This document shows, piece by piece, positions 1-7,820 of a stretch of DNA of 52,029 nucleotides (position 1 is its first letter; the number at the start of each line of letters is the position of its first letter). The notes under the pieces are model-generated. The model was given only the letters and a program-made list of their open reading frames with translations, had not been told where the DNA came from and made no database searches. This DNA comes from Lentisphaerota bacterium (lineage in GTDB: Bacteria; Verrucomicrobiota; Lentisphaeria; Victivallales; Victivallaceae). The stretch spans positions 1 to 52,029 of the forward strand of contig SUWB01000020.1 of the NCBI GenBank assembly GCA_015061745.1, read 5' to 3'. Made by a program: the position numbers and the translations under genes.

Positions 1-120
1 GCTATTGCCTTCTTTCAGATTCCACCTCACAATGGACACCCTTGGCTTTCGCTAACAGTTCCTACTGACAAGGCCTGTATCGGACTTTCACCGACGAGTC
101 AATGCGCATGCCGCGCATAC
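1..120 (-). mobile_element. group II intron, 5' end (partial, runs off window)
   Basis: Read on the minus strand, this is the start of a bacterial group II intron: a GTATGCG-type 5' end at about 120, then the domain I signatures GGTGAAAGTCC, AGGAACTGTTAGC and GTGGAATCTGAAAG in the expected order. The intron-encoded reverse transcriptase and the 3' domains V/VI would lie left of position 1. The intron starts immediately after the T-run of a rho-independent hairpin (121-154). That site preference is known for class C introns, but I cannot assign the class from 120 bases, and the domain I sequence also resembles other bacterial classes. The exact exon boundary is uncertain by one or two bases. 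Confidence 0.75.
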
Positions 121-154
121 CAAAAAGATCCCCGGGGGTTCCCGGGGATTTTTT
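121..154 (-). terminator. rho-independent terminator of the 9-codon leader unit
   Basis: A 9-bp GC-rich stem (ATCCCCGGG at 128-136 with CCCGGGGAT at 141-149) has a 4-nt loop. On the minus strand it is followed by CTTTTTG. On the plus strand the stem is followed by six T, so it may work both ways. The group II intron begins directly after the minus-strand T-run. Confidence 0.8.
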
Positions 155-168
155 GTACACTGCTGCAG

Positions 169-198
169 TCAAATGTTGCAACAGGACACGTTGTTCAT
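169..198 (-). CDS. putative 9-residue leader peptide
   Basis: The minus-strand ORF ATG..TGA encodes MNNVSCCNI. A strong ribosome-binding site (GAGGAGA) lies 5 nt upstream, a near-consensus promoter about 50 bp upstream and a terminator about 20 bp downstream. This arrangement (promoter, tiny ORF with adjacent Cys codons, terminator) is what a transcription attenuator looks like. The gene it would control is not visible, because an intron occupies the downstream position. The ORF could equally be a chance reading frame in a small RNA. Confidence 0.35.
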   Translation of the reverse strand: MNNVSCCNI

Positions 199-224
199 AA
201 AATCTCCTCTTCACTTTTATGAAC
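193..224. promoter_or_regulatory. perfect 10-bp inverted repeat enclosing an RBS
   Basis: GTTCATAAAA (193-202) and TTTTATGAAC (215-224) are perfect reverse complements separated by 12 nt. In the minus-strand transcript the loop contains the AGGAG ribosome-binding site and the 3' arm contains the ATG of the 9-codon ORF. The element could be a translation-controlling hairpin or a DNA operator. Confidence 0.5.
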
Positions 225-248
225 AGCGATAAGCTGTACAATGTGTAT

Positions 249-277
249 ATTATACAATGTCAGAGCTTTATTTTCAA
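249..277 (-). promoter_or_regulatory. promoter of the 9-codon leader unit
   Basis: Minus strand: TTGAAA (272-277), 17-bp spacer, TATAAT (249-254). The -10 is a perfect consensus. Predicted start of transcription is near 242, giving a transcript of about 120 nt that ends at the terminator by position 122. Confidence 0.75.
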
Positions 278-310
278 GACTGAAACTCAAAAAATCAACA
301 ATTTACATTA

Positions 311-355
311 AAGGCATCTCTTTAACTGCCAAAGAGATGCCTTATATTTTTTCCA
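311..355. terminator. hairpin between the GH95 gene and the leader unit
   Basis: AAGGCATCTCTTT (311-323) and AAAGAGATGCCTT (331-343) form a 13-bp stem with a 7-nt loop, just beyond the stop codon of the GH95-like gene. The T-run TATATTTTTT is on the plus side. On the minus strand the stem is followed only by TTTAATG, so termination of the GH95 transcript would be weaker. Confidence 0.6.
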
Positions 356-364
356 AAAGATCGC

Positions 365-2584
365 TTATTTGCTGTTCAAAACAAGAGTTTCACCCTTTTT
401 CATCGGGATCGCCACTTTATCGGCAGCATAACGTTGAGCTTTTTCGGGCAGCTGCCACTCTTTGACTGCCGGAGGCAGCTGGAGTTTGAGCACATTATCT
501 CTGCCGGCGGTCAATTCCAGCCGGACACACTTACCCCGCTCAAAGTCACAGCTGACCCGGAATCCGCCGGGCGCAGGCATCCGGGTCGTACCGCTCTTTT
601 TCCAGTGCTTCGGAATTCCGGCTCCCACATACAGAACTCCGCGGCGGCTCTGAACAAACATATCCTGAATGGCGGCAACAGCCCCCATTGCTGCATCCAT
701 TTGCATCACTTCGCCCCGGGGCCATTCACCCATAAGCGAAAATCCCTTGAACGCAGTATCGTGAAGCGAATTTCCCCCTTCATTTGTGAAGTTGCTCCGA
801 TAGAGCTCAAGCATACTCTCTGCCGCCTCTCCGCCGTGGAAACGGCAGTGAAGCATTGCCGCCCAGGGCATACTCCAGCCGGACCACTGCCCCATACCGG
901 TACCGATCCAGCGTTTACGGGTATTGTCAAAAATATCAGCCCACTGAGGATCTTCAAGGTCGAGGGTATCAAAGGGACAGAGGCCTGCCAAATGTGAGTG
1001 GTGCCGATGACTTGTCTCAAGATACACGCCGTCCCACAAACCGATTTCCGCGCCCCCTGCCATCCAGGCTTCCCGGGGATCTTGAGGAGCAGGACCTTTG
1101 CCCCAGATGCTTGCTTTGGGAAGATTGGTGAGAACATCCTGCCAGAAAGGATCAATTTTTTCGTTGAGTTTTTCTGCAGCGGCGATCAGATTTTCAGCAA
1201 GGCGGTGGATCGCTGCCAGCTGAAAACTGGAGTTGGCTCCCCAGGCGTTCAAAGAAGAACCCCGGTATTCAGGTGAAATACTCAAGGGCAGTTCAAGTGA
1301 ACCGTCTTCTTTGCGGATAAGCATTTCCTGAAACACCCGCATAACGCCTTTCATAAAATCAAAAACGGTAGAACGCAAATATTCTTCATCGTTGTAATAG
1401 TCACAGTAGTCATACATCATCTGCATCATCCAGGCGGCACAGGCGTGGTCAATGGTTCCGGGCCAGAAACCACCCATACAGGTGCCCCGGTCATCCACAG
1501 CGTGAGGAAGCATAATGCCGTCGTCGATACCGACAAAGAATCTGGCATTTTTCCGCAATTCAGGCAGCCAGTCGGTCAGCATCTTAAAAACAGGCTTCAG
1601 ATTATCAGGCCGATTCGCCCGGTAGGCGGGCCAGTAGCACATCTGGATATTGATATTGAAGTGATAATCTCCCGACCAGGGCGGAAAACTGTTATCTTCG
1701 ATCCAGGGGCCTTGAAGTCCGGCGGGCCAACCGGAATTATCTGTCATTGCCCCAAACTTGTAAAGTCCGTAAAAGTAAAGTTCTTCAAGACGGGGATTGT
1801 CGATCCGGGTTTCCGGAATATCTGCCCAATATTTGCTCCACCAGAGTTTATTTTCTTTTTCAAGTTCGCTCCATTGGCACATTTGAGCTTTTTCGGACAG
1901 ACTTTTTTTGAGGGTTTCCATATCGCTGCTGCGGTCAAAACGGATTGAAAGAAGTTCGCCTTTCTGACAGGCAAACAAACCGAATCCGGGATCAACGGGC
2001 AGCGGATTCACAAAGCCGATACCGGAATCTTTTTCAAAACGTTCCGGAGCAGAAATTGAAATAGATGCTAAAGCCCCCTCACTCATAGAATAGGAGTCCT
2101 TAACCTCAAAAGAGTCGATATCCGCTCCCTTAACAGCAAGTTTCCCCTTATCTTCCATATCAAGGCGCATTTCAAGAAAACGCATTTCACTGCCGCAGAG
2201 ATAAAAAAGTTTCAACAAGCCGTCAGTGACCGCCAGTTCAAACCGGTCAAGGAGGCATCCCTTTTTAAGCGTAAGCACAACTCTGCCCAGCGGCACAAGA
2301 GAAGGACGGTTGGGTTGCCCCGGTTCAAGGGCGGTTGAAGTCTGAAACATTTTCCGGATTGCGTCCAGATCTTGATTGAGCAAAGCTGTGTGAATATCTT
2401 TCAAATTCTGCTTTTCGCTCCAGGGCATACCGCCCCGGTGATCCCACAAGGCGGAGCATCCGAGGGAAATATTGACAGTGTCGTCTCCCCCCCAAACCAT
2501 AACGCCGAGATAACTATTGCCCAACACTGCCCCGGTTTGGATACGGGGCAATGGAAAATCCTTTTTTACTATAAAATCAGTCAT
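365..2584 (-). CDS. glycoside hydrolase family 95-like (alpha-L-fucosidase/galactosidase type)
   Basis: This 739-residue protein has the GH95 layout: an N-terminal sandwich domain with LGNSYLGVMVWGG, an (alpha/alpha)6 barrel and a C-terminal beta domain. Family landmarks are NINIQMCYWPA (about 311; the two Asn assist catalysis in characterised members), SISPEY (about 438, the position of the general-acid Glu), HRHHSHL and QMDAAMG (about 628, retaining Asp). It has no signal peptide, so it probably acts in the cytoplasm on imported oligosaccharides carrying alpha-1,2-fucose or L-galactose. The start ATG has no convincing ribosome-binding site, and I found no clean promoter; the gene upstream ends in a terminator. 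Substrate is inferred from family only. Confidence 0.8.
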   Translation of the reverse strand: MTDFIVKKDFPLPRIQTGAVLGNSYLGVMVWGGDDTVNISLGCSALWDHRGGMPWSEKQNLKDIHTALLNQDLDAIRKMFQTSTALEPGQPNRPSLVPLGRVVLTLKKGCLLDRFELAVTDGLLKLFYLCGSEMRFLEMRLDMEDKGKLAVKGADIDSFEVKDSYSMSEGALASISISAPERFEKDSGIGFVNPLPVDPGFGLFACQKGELLSIRFDRSSDMETLKKSLSEKAQMCQWSELEKENKLWWSKYWADIPETRIDNPRLEELYFYGLYKFGAMTDNSGWPAGLQGPWIEDNSFPPWSGDYHFNINIQMCYWPAYRANRPDNLKPVFKMLTDWLPELRKNARFFVGIDDGIMLPHAVDDRGTCMGGFWPGTIDHACAAWMMQMMYDYCDYYNDEEYLRSTVFDFMKGVMRVFQEMLIRKEDGSLELPLSISPEYRGSSLNAWGANSSFQLAAIHRLAENLIAAAEKLNEKIDPFWQDVLTNLPKASIWGKGPAPQDPREAWMAGGAEIGLWDGVYLETSHRHHSHLAGLCPFDTLDLEDPQWADIFDNTRKRWIGTGMGQWSGWSMPWAAMLHCRFHGGEAAESMLELYRSNFTNEGGNSLHDTAFKGFSLMGEWPRGEVMQMDAAMGAVAAIQDMFVQSRRGVLYVGAGIPKHWKKSGTTRMPAPGGFRVSCDFERGKCVRLELTAGRDNVLKLQLPPAVKEWQLPEKAQRYAADKVAIPMKKGETLVLNSK

Positions 2585-2630
2585 AATTCACAACCGTCAC
2601 AACATAACGTTTTTTCAATTTTCCGTTCCG

Positions 2631-2664
2631 AAAAAAAAGCCCGTCACGCATAAGCGCAACAGGC
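2631..2664 (-). terminator. terminator of the mini-lipoprotein unit
   Basis: Minus strand: an 11-bp stem with G-U wobbles (GCCTGTTGCGC / GCGTGACGGGC) and a TTAT loop, followed by eight T (2631-2638). It lies just after the second mini-lipoprotein and before the GH95 start. Confidence 0.8.
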
Positions 2665-2685
2665 ATAATAAGCAATCAAAAAAGA

Positions 2686-2868
2686 TTACTTCATAGGGCT
2701 GATGATCAGACCATCGCCATAGACAGCACCTTCGATGGTGAGACCGAAGAAGGTGTTGTAGTAGACATTCTTGGAACGGGCACCGGAGGTGGGGGTACGC
2801 ATAGAACCGCAACCAGCGAAAGCAACAGCGACGAGAACAGCAGCAAGAATAACAGCAAACTTTTTCAT
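2686..2868 (-). CDS. mini-lipoprotein, copy 2 (60 aa)
   Basis: MKK start, hydrophobic stretch and lipobox FAGC at residues 17-20, so the mature lipoprotein has about 40 residues. The mature part contains YYNTFFGLTIEGAVYGDGL, nearly the same as in the paralogue 45 bp upstream. RBS GGAG lies 7 nt before ATG. The gene ends before a strong terminator and probably shares the upstream promoter at 3162-3190. I do not recognise a named family. The Gly/Tyr-rich end and small size suggest a structural or envelope-associated lipoprotein rather than an enzyme. Confidence 0.8.
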   Translation of the reverse strand: MKKFAVILAAVLVAVAFAGCGSMRTPTSGARSKNVYYNTFFGLTIEGAVYGDGLIISPMK

Positions 2869-2913
2869 TTTTTTACTCCGTAGAATATATTGGTGTTCAG
2901 ATATTATAAAAAA

Positions 2914-3093
2914 TTACTTCTGACCGACAACGAGACCGTCGCCATAAACAGCACTTTCGATGGAGATACCGAAGAAAGTGTTATACCAGACATAGTTGTT
3001 GCGGGGACCTGAGAGAGGGGTACGGGCAGAACCGCAACCGGCAAAAATAACAGCGACAACGACAGCAGCGAGAACGAGAGCAATTTTTTTCAT
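2914..3093 (-). CDS. mini-lipoprotein, copy 1 (59 aa)
   Basis: Translation gives a 59-residue lipoprotein: MKKIALVLAAVVV, lipobox FAGC (Cys20), then SARTPLSGPRNN and the core WYNTFFGISIESAVYGDGL. It is a clear paralogue of the 60-residue protein downstream: same length, same lipobox position, and conserved NTFFG-x-x-IE-x-AVYGDGL. RBS GGAG lies 8 nt before ATG. A near-perfect promoter lies 70-100 bp upstream, suggesting high expression. The 5' leader contains a GGGGAA/TTCCCC hairpin (3130-3150). Function unknown. Confidence 0.8.
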   Translation of the reverse strand: MKKIALVLAAVVVAVIFAGCGSARTPLSGPRNNYVWYNTFFGISIESAVYGDGLVVGQK

Positions 3094-3161
3094 AATTTCA
3101 TCTCCATTGCATAAAAAGATTTTTTTACGGGGAAATCCATTAATTCCCCACCTGCAATCAT

Positions 3162-3190
3162 AATATAAAACACTCTTTTAAGATTGTCAA
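3162..3190 (-). promoter_or_regulatory. promoter of the mini-lipoprotein pair
   Basis: Minus strand: TTGACA (3185-3190, perfect consensus), 17-bp spacer, TATATT (3162-3167). Confidence 0.8.
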
Positions 3191-3312
3191 CCCCAATTCT
3201 TGCATATTTTTCATTTTTTTGTTATTTTCTTTGTTTTTCAACAAAAAAACGGCATAGTTTCCCCATAAGAATTTCAGTAAAAAGCAATCAAGAGTTCATT
3301 TGTGATTTTTAT

Positions 3313-3341
3313 TTGACAAACAGAGTTTTGTAGGCTATATT
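3313..3341 (+). promoter_or_regulatory. promoter of metX-metW
   Basis: TTGACA (3313-3318), 17-bp spacer, TATATT (3336-3341). Predicted transcription start is near 3348. Confidence 0.8.
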
Positions 3342-3397
3342 AAATATTTGACATACTAAACATCGTCGGAGGTAGAAAAATCGAAACTCAAGATACA

Positions 3398-4522
3398 TTG
3401 ATAACCGTTCCGCAGGATTTCCGCCTGCCAGAGCCTTTGGCTCTTGACTGCGGCAGAAGTCTGAAAGAGGTTAATATAAGGTACGAAACTGCCGGCACCC
3501 TCAATGCCGACGGCAGCAACGCCATACTGATAGATCACGCCCTGACCGGCGATGCTCACGTTTGCGGCAAACATTCACCGGACGATCCCAAACCCGGCTG
3601 GTGGGACACAATGATCGGCCCCGGCAAAGGGATCGACACAAACAAATACTTTGTTATCTGTTCCAACGTTTTAGGGGGATGTTACGGCACAACGGGGCCT
3701 CTTTCCATTGATCCTGATACAGGAAAACCTTACAACCGGAATTTTCCTGTCATTACGGTTGCCGATATGGTCCGGGCACAAAAAGCCCTTATCGACCATT
3801 TGGGCATCAAAAAACTGCTGGCTGTGATCGGCGGTTCAATGGGCGGTATGCAGGTGCTTGAATGGGCGGTCCAATATCCGGATATGATGAAGTGTGTCGT
3901 TCCCATTGCCACAACGTCACGGATGTCCGCCCAGGGCATTGCCTTTGACTGGATCGGGCGTGATGCCATTCAATCCGATCCCCAGTGGCACGACGGCAAT
4001 TACAAAGAAGCCTCAGCCAATCCGGCAAGAGGTTTGGCCGTTGCCAGAATGATCGCTCATATCACCTATTTGTCCGATGAATCAATGACACGGAAATTCG
4101 GCAGAAATCTGCAGAATAAAGAAAGTTATTCATTCAACTTCACCCACGATTTTGCCGTCGAAAGCTATCTGGAATATCAGGGAAAGAAGTTTGTGGAACG
4201 GTTTGATGCCAATTCCTATTGTTACATCACCCGGGCCACAGATTACTTCGATCTGACCGCCCACGCTGGCGGTGATCTGGTCAAAGCTCTTGAAAAGGTT
4301 ACAGCGGATTTTCTGGTTGTTTCCTTTTCCAGCGATTGGCTTTTTCCGCCGGCAGATTCCCACGAACTTGTCCGTGCTCTGCTGCGCAACCGCAAAAAGG
4401 TGACTTACAGCAACGTCCAATCCGGTTACGGTCACGATGCATTTCTGCTTGAAGTGGATGTTCTCAGCCGTATGATAAGGGATTTCCTCGCCAACCAGAT
4501 GCAGGAGGTGAATAATGTTTAA
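3398..4522 (+). CDS. metX: homoserine O-acyltransferase (MetX)
   Basis: MetX transfers an acetyl (or succinyl) group from acyl-CoA to L-homoserine, the first committed step of methionine synthesis, in the cytoplasm. The alpha/beta-hydrolase triad is visible: nucleophile Ser in GGSMGGM (about 147), Asp in SSDWLFPP (about 314) and His in GYGHDAF (about 346). The N-terminal region [17 protein letters not shown] is typical. The start is problematic. The first standard start codon is TTG at 3398, but the GGAGG ribosome-binding site (3368-3372) is 25 nt away. An in-frame ATC at 3380 is 7 nt from it and would add ETQDTL, as seen in many MetX N-termini. The 3' end overlaps metW by 8 bp. Confidence 0.93.
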   Translation: MITVPQDFRLPEPLALDCGRSLKEVNIRYETAGTLNADGSNAILIDHALTGDAHVCGKHSPDDPKPGWWDTMIGPGKGIDTNKYFVICSNVLGGCYGTTGPLSIDPDTGKPYNRNFPVITVADMVRAQKALIDHLGIKKLLAVIGGSMGGMQVLEWAVQYPDMMKCVVPIATTSRMSAQGIAFDWIGRDAIQSDPQWHDGNYKEASANPARGLAVARMIAHITYLSDESMTRKFGRNLQNKESYSFNFTHDFAVESYLEYQGKKFVERFDANSYCYITRATDYFDLTAHAGGDLVKALEKVTADFLVVSFSSDWLFPPADSHELVRALLRNRKKVTYSNVQSGYGHDAFLLEVDVLSRMIRDFLANQMQEVNNV

Positions 4523-5135
4523 GGCTCATAAAGATCTGAATTTGCGTCTGGACCTTGAAGTGATCTCAGAACTGGTCAAACCCGGTTCAAGAGTTCTTGA
4601 TCTTGGATGCGGTGACGGTTCATTTCTGCGTCATTTGCGTACTGACCGTCAAGCTGATGTGCTCGGCATTGAAATAGATCCCGAACAGGTCGGCAGATGT
4701 ATCGCCAACAACGTGCCTGTGATCCAGTGGGATTTCAGCGAACCTCTTTCATTTCTGGAAGACGGAAGTTTTGATCTGGTGATCCTGAGCCAGACGCTTC
4801 AGGAAAACAAAGCTCCCGACAAACTGCTTCAGGAAATCGTCCGTATCGGCAAACACGCGGCGGTCAGTGTTATCAACTTTGCTCACTTTTCCTGCCGTTT
4901 TCAGCTGCTTTTCAAAGGGGAAATGCCCCGGACGCCCCAAATTCCTTATCATTGGTATGATACGCCCAATATTCATTTGAGCACCATTGATGATTTCCGG
5001 AAATTGTGCTGTGATTTACAGTTTGAGATCGTTGAAGAAGTCCCCATTCCGGCACGGTTCCCCCGTTTGAGCAGATTCTATCCAAACTTCTTTGCCGTAG
5101 GCGGAGTTTTTGTTTTGAAAAAAGATTCAAAGTAA
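4515..5135 (+). CDS. metW: methionine biosynthesis protein MetW
   Basis: MetW is a small SAM-methyltransferase-fold protein, usually encoded next to metX, where it forms part of the acyltransferase system in bacteria that use this route. Visible motifs are [12 protein letters not shown] (motif I, about 28-39), the acidic GIEIDPE and [11 protein letters not shown]. The C-terminal [24 protein letters not shown] is characteristic. Length (206 residues) is normal. RBS AGGAGGTG lies inside the end of metX, and the genes overlap by 8 bp, so translation is probably coupled. A bidirectional terminator follows. Confidence 0.92.
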   Translation: MFKAHKDLNLRLDLEVISELVKPGSRVLDLGCGDGSFLRHLRTDRQADVLGIEIDPEQVGRCIANNVPVIQWDFSEPLSFLEDGSFDLVILSQTLQENKAPDKLLQEIVRIGKHAAVSVINFAHFSCRFQLLFKGEMPRTPQIPYHWYDTPNIHLSTIDDFRKLCCDLQFEIVEEVPIPARFPRLSRFYPNFFAVGGVFVLKKDSK

Positions 5136-5163
5136 GAGTTTGAAGCAAACGGCATACAGCCTT

Positions 5164-5200
5164 CCCTGCACAGTCAATTATTCTGTGCAGGGATTTTTTT
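5164..5200. terminator. bidirectional terminator between metW and mtaB
   Basis: CCCTGCACAG (5164-5173) pairs with CTGTGCAGGG (5183-5192), followed on the plus strand by seven T. The mtaB stop codon (5178-5180) lies in the loop, so one stem arm encodes the last residues of mtaB. Confidence 0.85.
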
Positions 5201-6431
5201 CAATATCATCCTCAGCGGCAGTAAAGTTGACAATGCGCCCGGGGACAAAACGCTCCTCTGTCACAGCAAAGGGCAGATAATTATCGCTCCACCCCCGTAA
5301 AAGCCCTTTGTCGGCACGTTCAAAGATCACCTGAGCGTTTTTCCCCACCTGGGAGCTGCGGAATGCCGCCGCACTTTCATCGGCAGCAGCTTTCAACAGC
5401 CGGAATCTTTCTTTCACGATTTCAGCGGGGACCTGTTCCGGCATTTGAGCCGCCGGAGTCCCGGGACGGCGGGAATAGGAAAATATATGGATATTGGCAA
5501 AGGATATTTCACGGACAAACTCAAGACACTGTGCAAAGTCTTCATCCGTTTCTCCGGGAAATCCCACAATGACATCAGTCCCTATATGGACTCCCGGTAA
5601 TTTTTCCCGGGCGGCAGCGACAAAGTTGCGGTATTCAGCACAGGTGTAACGCCGGTTCATCAGCTTGAGAATACGGTCATTCCCGTACTGCAAAGAAAGG
5701 TGCAGAAAACGGCACACCTTTTCCCCCGCTTCAGCCATCGCATCGATCATAGAAAAATTATCCATACGGGGTTCGGTGGAACTCAACCTGATCCGGAAAT
5801 CTCCGGGCATATCACACAAAACCCGGATCAACCCCGCAAGATCGACGCCGCTGTCATTATAAGCACAGGTATTGACTCCTGTCAAAACGATTTCCGGAAA
5901 ACCGTTTTCCACAGCTTTACGGCAATCGGCAGCAACTTCGTCCAGAACTCTGGAACGCTCCCTGCCTCTCACATAAGGAACGATGCAATAGGAACAGAAA
6001 TTATTGCACCCTTCCTGAATCTTGATGAAAGCACGGCTGCGGAAAGGGAATTCGGACAATGTATCTTCCCTGAAATTCAAGGTATCCCCGGAGTTTGTTA
6101 TGTTTTTTCCGGCAGGGATCGCCTTTTTTCCGGCATTGGGCAATGCCAGGTCAGCTCCGGCAGAAATAAAACTTGCAGGATCAAGTTCAGCGGCACACCC
6201 CGTCACAATGATCCGAGCCCCGGGATTCTCTCTGCGCATCCGTCGGATCATCCGGCGGCTTTTGGCCGCGGCTTCTGCCGTGATTGCACAACTGTTGAGC
6301 ACAATGAGATCCGGTGCGGCACCACCATTTGAAATTTCATATCCGGCCTCTCTGATCCGGGCAGTCAGCAAAGCACTGTCGGCAATATTGAGCCGGCATC
6401 CCAAAGTATGTATTTCAGCAAATTTTTTCAT
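5178..6431 (-). CDS. mtaB: tRNA (N6-threonylcarbamoyladenosine 2-methylthio)transferase MtaB
   Basis: Radical-SAM methylthiotransferase that converts t6A37 to ms2t6A37 in ANN-decoding tRNAs. The N-terminal domain carries the three Cys of the auxiliary cluster (LGCRLN, NSCAIT, VTGCAAE). The radical-SAM motif CNNFCSYC is near residue 145, followed by VPYVRGRERSR. The C-terminal TRAM-like part has GWSDNYLPF and PGRIVNF. I start at the ATG at 6431 (417 residues, MKKFAEIHTLGCRLN). The longer frame back to a TTG at 6482 covers the promoter itself and adds 17 non-family residues. The ribosome-binding site is weak. Confidence 0.9.
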   Translation of the reverse strand: MKKFAEIHTLGCRLNIADSALLTARIREAGYEISNGGAAPDLIVLNSCAITAEAAAKSRRMIRRMRRENPGARIIVTGCAAELDPASFISAGADLALPNAGKKAIPAGKNITNSGDTLNFREDTLSEFPFRSRAFIKIQEGCNNFCSYCIVPYVRGRERSRVLDEVAADCRKAVENGFPEIVLTGVNTCAYNDSGVDLAGLIRVLCDMPGDFRIRLSSTEPRMDNFSMIDAMAEAGEKVCRFLHLSLQYGNDRILKLMNRRYTCAEYRNFVAAAREKLPGVHIGTDVIVGFPGETDEDFAQCLEFVREISFANIHIFSYSRRPGTPAAQMPEQVPAEIVKERFRLLKAAADESAAAFRSSQVGKNAQVIFERADKGLLRGWSDNYLPFAVTEERFVPGRIVNFTAAEDDIEKNPCTE

Positions 6432-6453
6432 ATATTTCAAGTCCGTTTTGTAT

Positions 6454-6482
6454 AATATGCCTTCACTAAGAGTTTTTTTCAA
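6454..6482 (-). promoter_or_regulatory. promoter of mtaB
   Basis: Minus strand: TTGAAA (6477-6482), 17-bp spacer, CATATT (6454-6459). It is back to back with the promoter at 6512-6540. Confidence 0.55.
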
Positions 6483-6511
6483 GTGAAAAGTTCTTTTTTG
6501 TACCTGAATAC

Positions 6512-6540
6512 TTGAAAATTTGACCTTGCGGAGCTATATT
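6512..6540 (+). promoter_or_regulatory. promoter of the acyltransferase-ppi-polB unit
   Basis: TTGAAA (6512-6517), 17-bp spacer, TATATT (6535-6540), about 44 bp before the chosen ATG at 6584. Confidence 0.75.
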
Positions 6541-6583
6541 ATCATTGTCAGATTTTCAAATCATATACACAGGAAAAATTCTT

Positions 6584-7786
6584 ATGATTTTCTTCAAAGA
6601 AATCCTCGAACGCAACGGTATTGAACTTGCCGGTTTTGACAGTTCATTTATGACAACACCTGTTTGTCCTTTCTTTCTGGAAGAAAAGTTCATCCGGGAT
6701 ACGGCAGAAATTTCAGAATTTCCTCAGGATATCACCAACGAAGCAGTAAAACTTGCAGGAGAAATATTGCAGGACCCCACTCTGAAATCCCTTACCTGGC
6801 ATTTGTACAGACTTCTTTGTATTCTGCCTAATTTCAAGGCCTACCCCGATCACATCGATTTGCTTGGCAAAAGAACAGGTATCCTTTTTGTGCTGCTGCA
6901 TTTCAGCCTTTATCCCCATTTTCAGCTGCGTATGAAACTGGACGGTCTCCCCCTGGAACTGGCTGACCGGGCAATGACACGGAGTGCCTCACTTCTGCCC
7001 AACCGGGAACTTATCTACCCCGGAGAAAAAGGACTTCAGGGACGGGCTTTCCCTTTTATGCTCAACTATAAAAACACCTCCTGTTTCCGTATCGGGAGAT
7101 TCGACTATGTGCTTACCAAAGCTCTTTCCACCTACCCGGAACTTTTCCGCAGCCGTACAACGAAAGAATATGTTGCTCTGTGCAAAGCCAACTGGAAAGT
7201 CGATGAACAGGGTTTTCTTGCGCCCTTTGACAGCGAAACAGTCCCCGCCGTGGGACTGATCGAAAAGGACAATTGTTTCACCGGCCGGAAAATCGACCTT
7301 GTGTCCGGTCTTGTAACACCTGAAACAGTAACGGTCGATCTCAAAGAGTATGAACGGCTCCTGCCCCCTGATGCCAATGTGCTTCTCATCCACATTCCCG
7401 GCGGCGGCGGTATGACTCTTGAAAAGTGCAAAGAAAGTTTCATTGAGGCCCGGGAATTTTTCACCCGTTATTTCCCCGAACGTCCCATTGCTTCTTTCGG
7501 ATGTATTTCCTGGGTATTCAACCCGGCCTGGAGAGAATATATCCCGGAATCCAACGTGAGCAAACTGCAGAAAAGTGCTCTTTCCTTCCCGACTGCCGGC
7601 CCCAAGACCAACGGTCTTTACTTTGTCTTTGCCCGTGATGACGGAGATCCTTCGACTTATCCTGCCGACACCTCTATGCGTCGGGCAATGATCCGGGCGT
7701 GGAACGAAAAAGGCACATTGCGGTCAGCAGGTATATTGCTGCCCTTTGATGAAATCGACAACTTTCCCCTTGATATGGGAAACTGA
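6584..7786 (+). CDS. NAT_N/GNAT_C acyltransferase-domain protein
   Basis: This 400-residue protein looks like the two-domain family with an N-acyltransferase N-terminal domain and a GNAT-like C-terminal domain. In the second half LIHIPGGGGMTLEKC and FGCISWVFNPAWREYIPESN stand out. Such proteins are widespread in gut Firmicutes and Lentisphaerae, but I know of no established substrate. The ATG at 6584 is chosen because AGGA lies 9 nt upstream and a promoter ends at 6540; the frame extends to a TTG at 6545, but that would place the start at the transcription start site. The cyclophilin gene follows after 34 bp, so they are probably co-transcribed. No signal peptide; likely cytoplasmic. Confidence 0.7.
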   Translation: MIFFKEILERNGIELAGFDSSFMTTPVCPFFLEEKFIRDTAEISEFPQDITNEAVKLAGEILQDPTLKSLTWHLYRLLCILPNFKAYPDHIDLLGKRTGILFVLLHFSLYPHFQLRMKLDGLPLELADRAMTRSASLLPNRELIYPGEKGLQGRAFPFMLNYKNTSCFRIGRFDYVLTKALSTYPELFRSRTTKEYVALCKANWKVDEQGFLAPFDSETVPAVGLIEKDNCFTGRKIDLVSGLVTPETVTVDLKEYERLLPPDANVLLIHIPGGGGMTLEKCKESFIEAREFFTRYFPERPIASFGCISWVFNPAWREYIPESNVSKLQKSALSFPTAGPKTNGLYFVFARDDGDPSTYPADTSMRRAMIRAWNEKGTLRSAGILLPFDEIDNFPLDMGN

Positions 7787-7820
7787 CTGAAAAAAATAAA
7801 ACAACAACAGGAGATAAAAA

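Noticed and set aside
1..120. rRNA, tmRNA or RNase P RNA fragment
   Set aside because: The sequence blocks match group II intron domain I in order, and not the conserved cores of these RNAs.
241..465. Plus-strand 74-codon ORF at the left edge
   Set aside because: It crosses the hairpin at 311-343 and the 3' end of the GH95 gene, has no ribosome-binding site and resembles no family.
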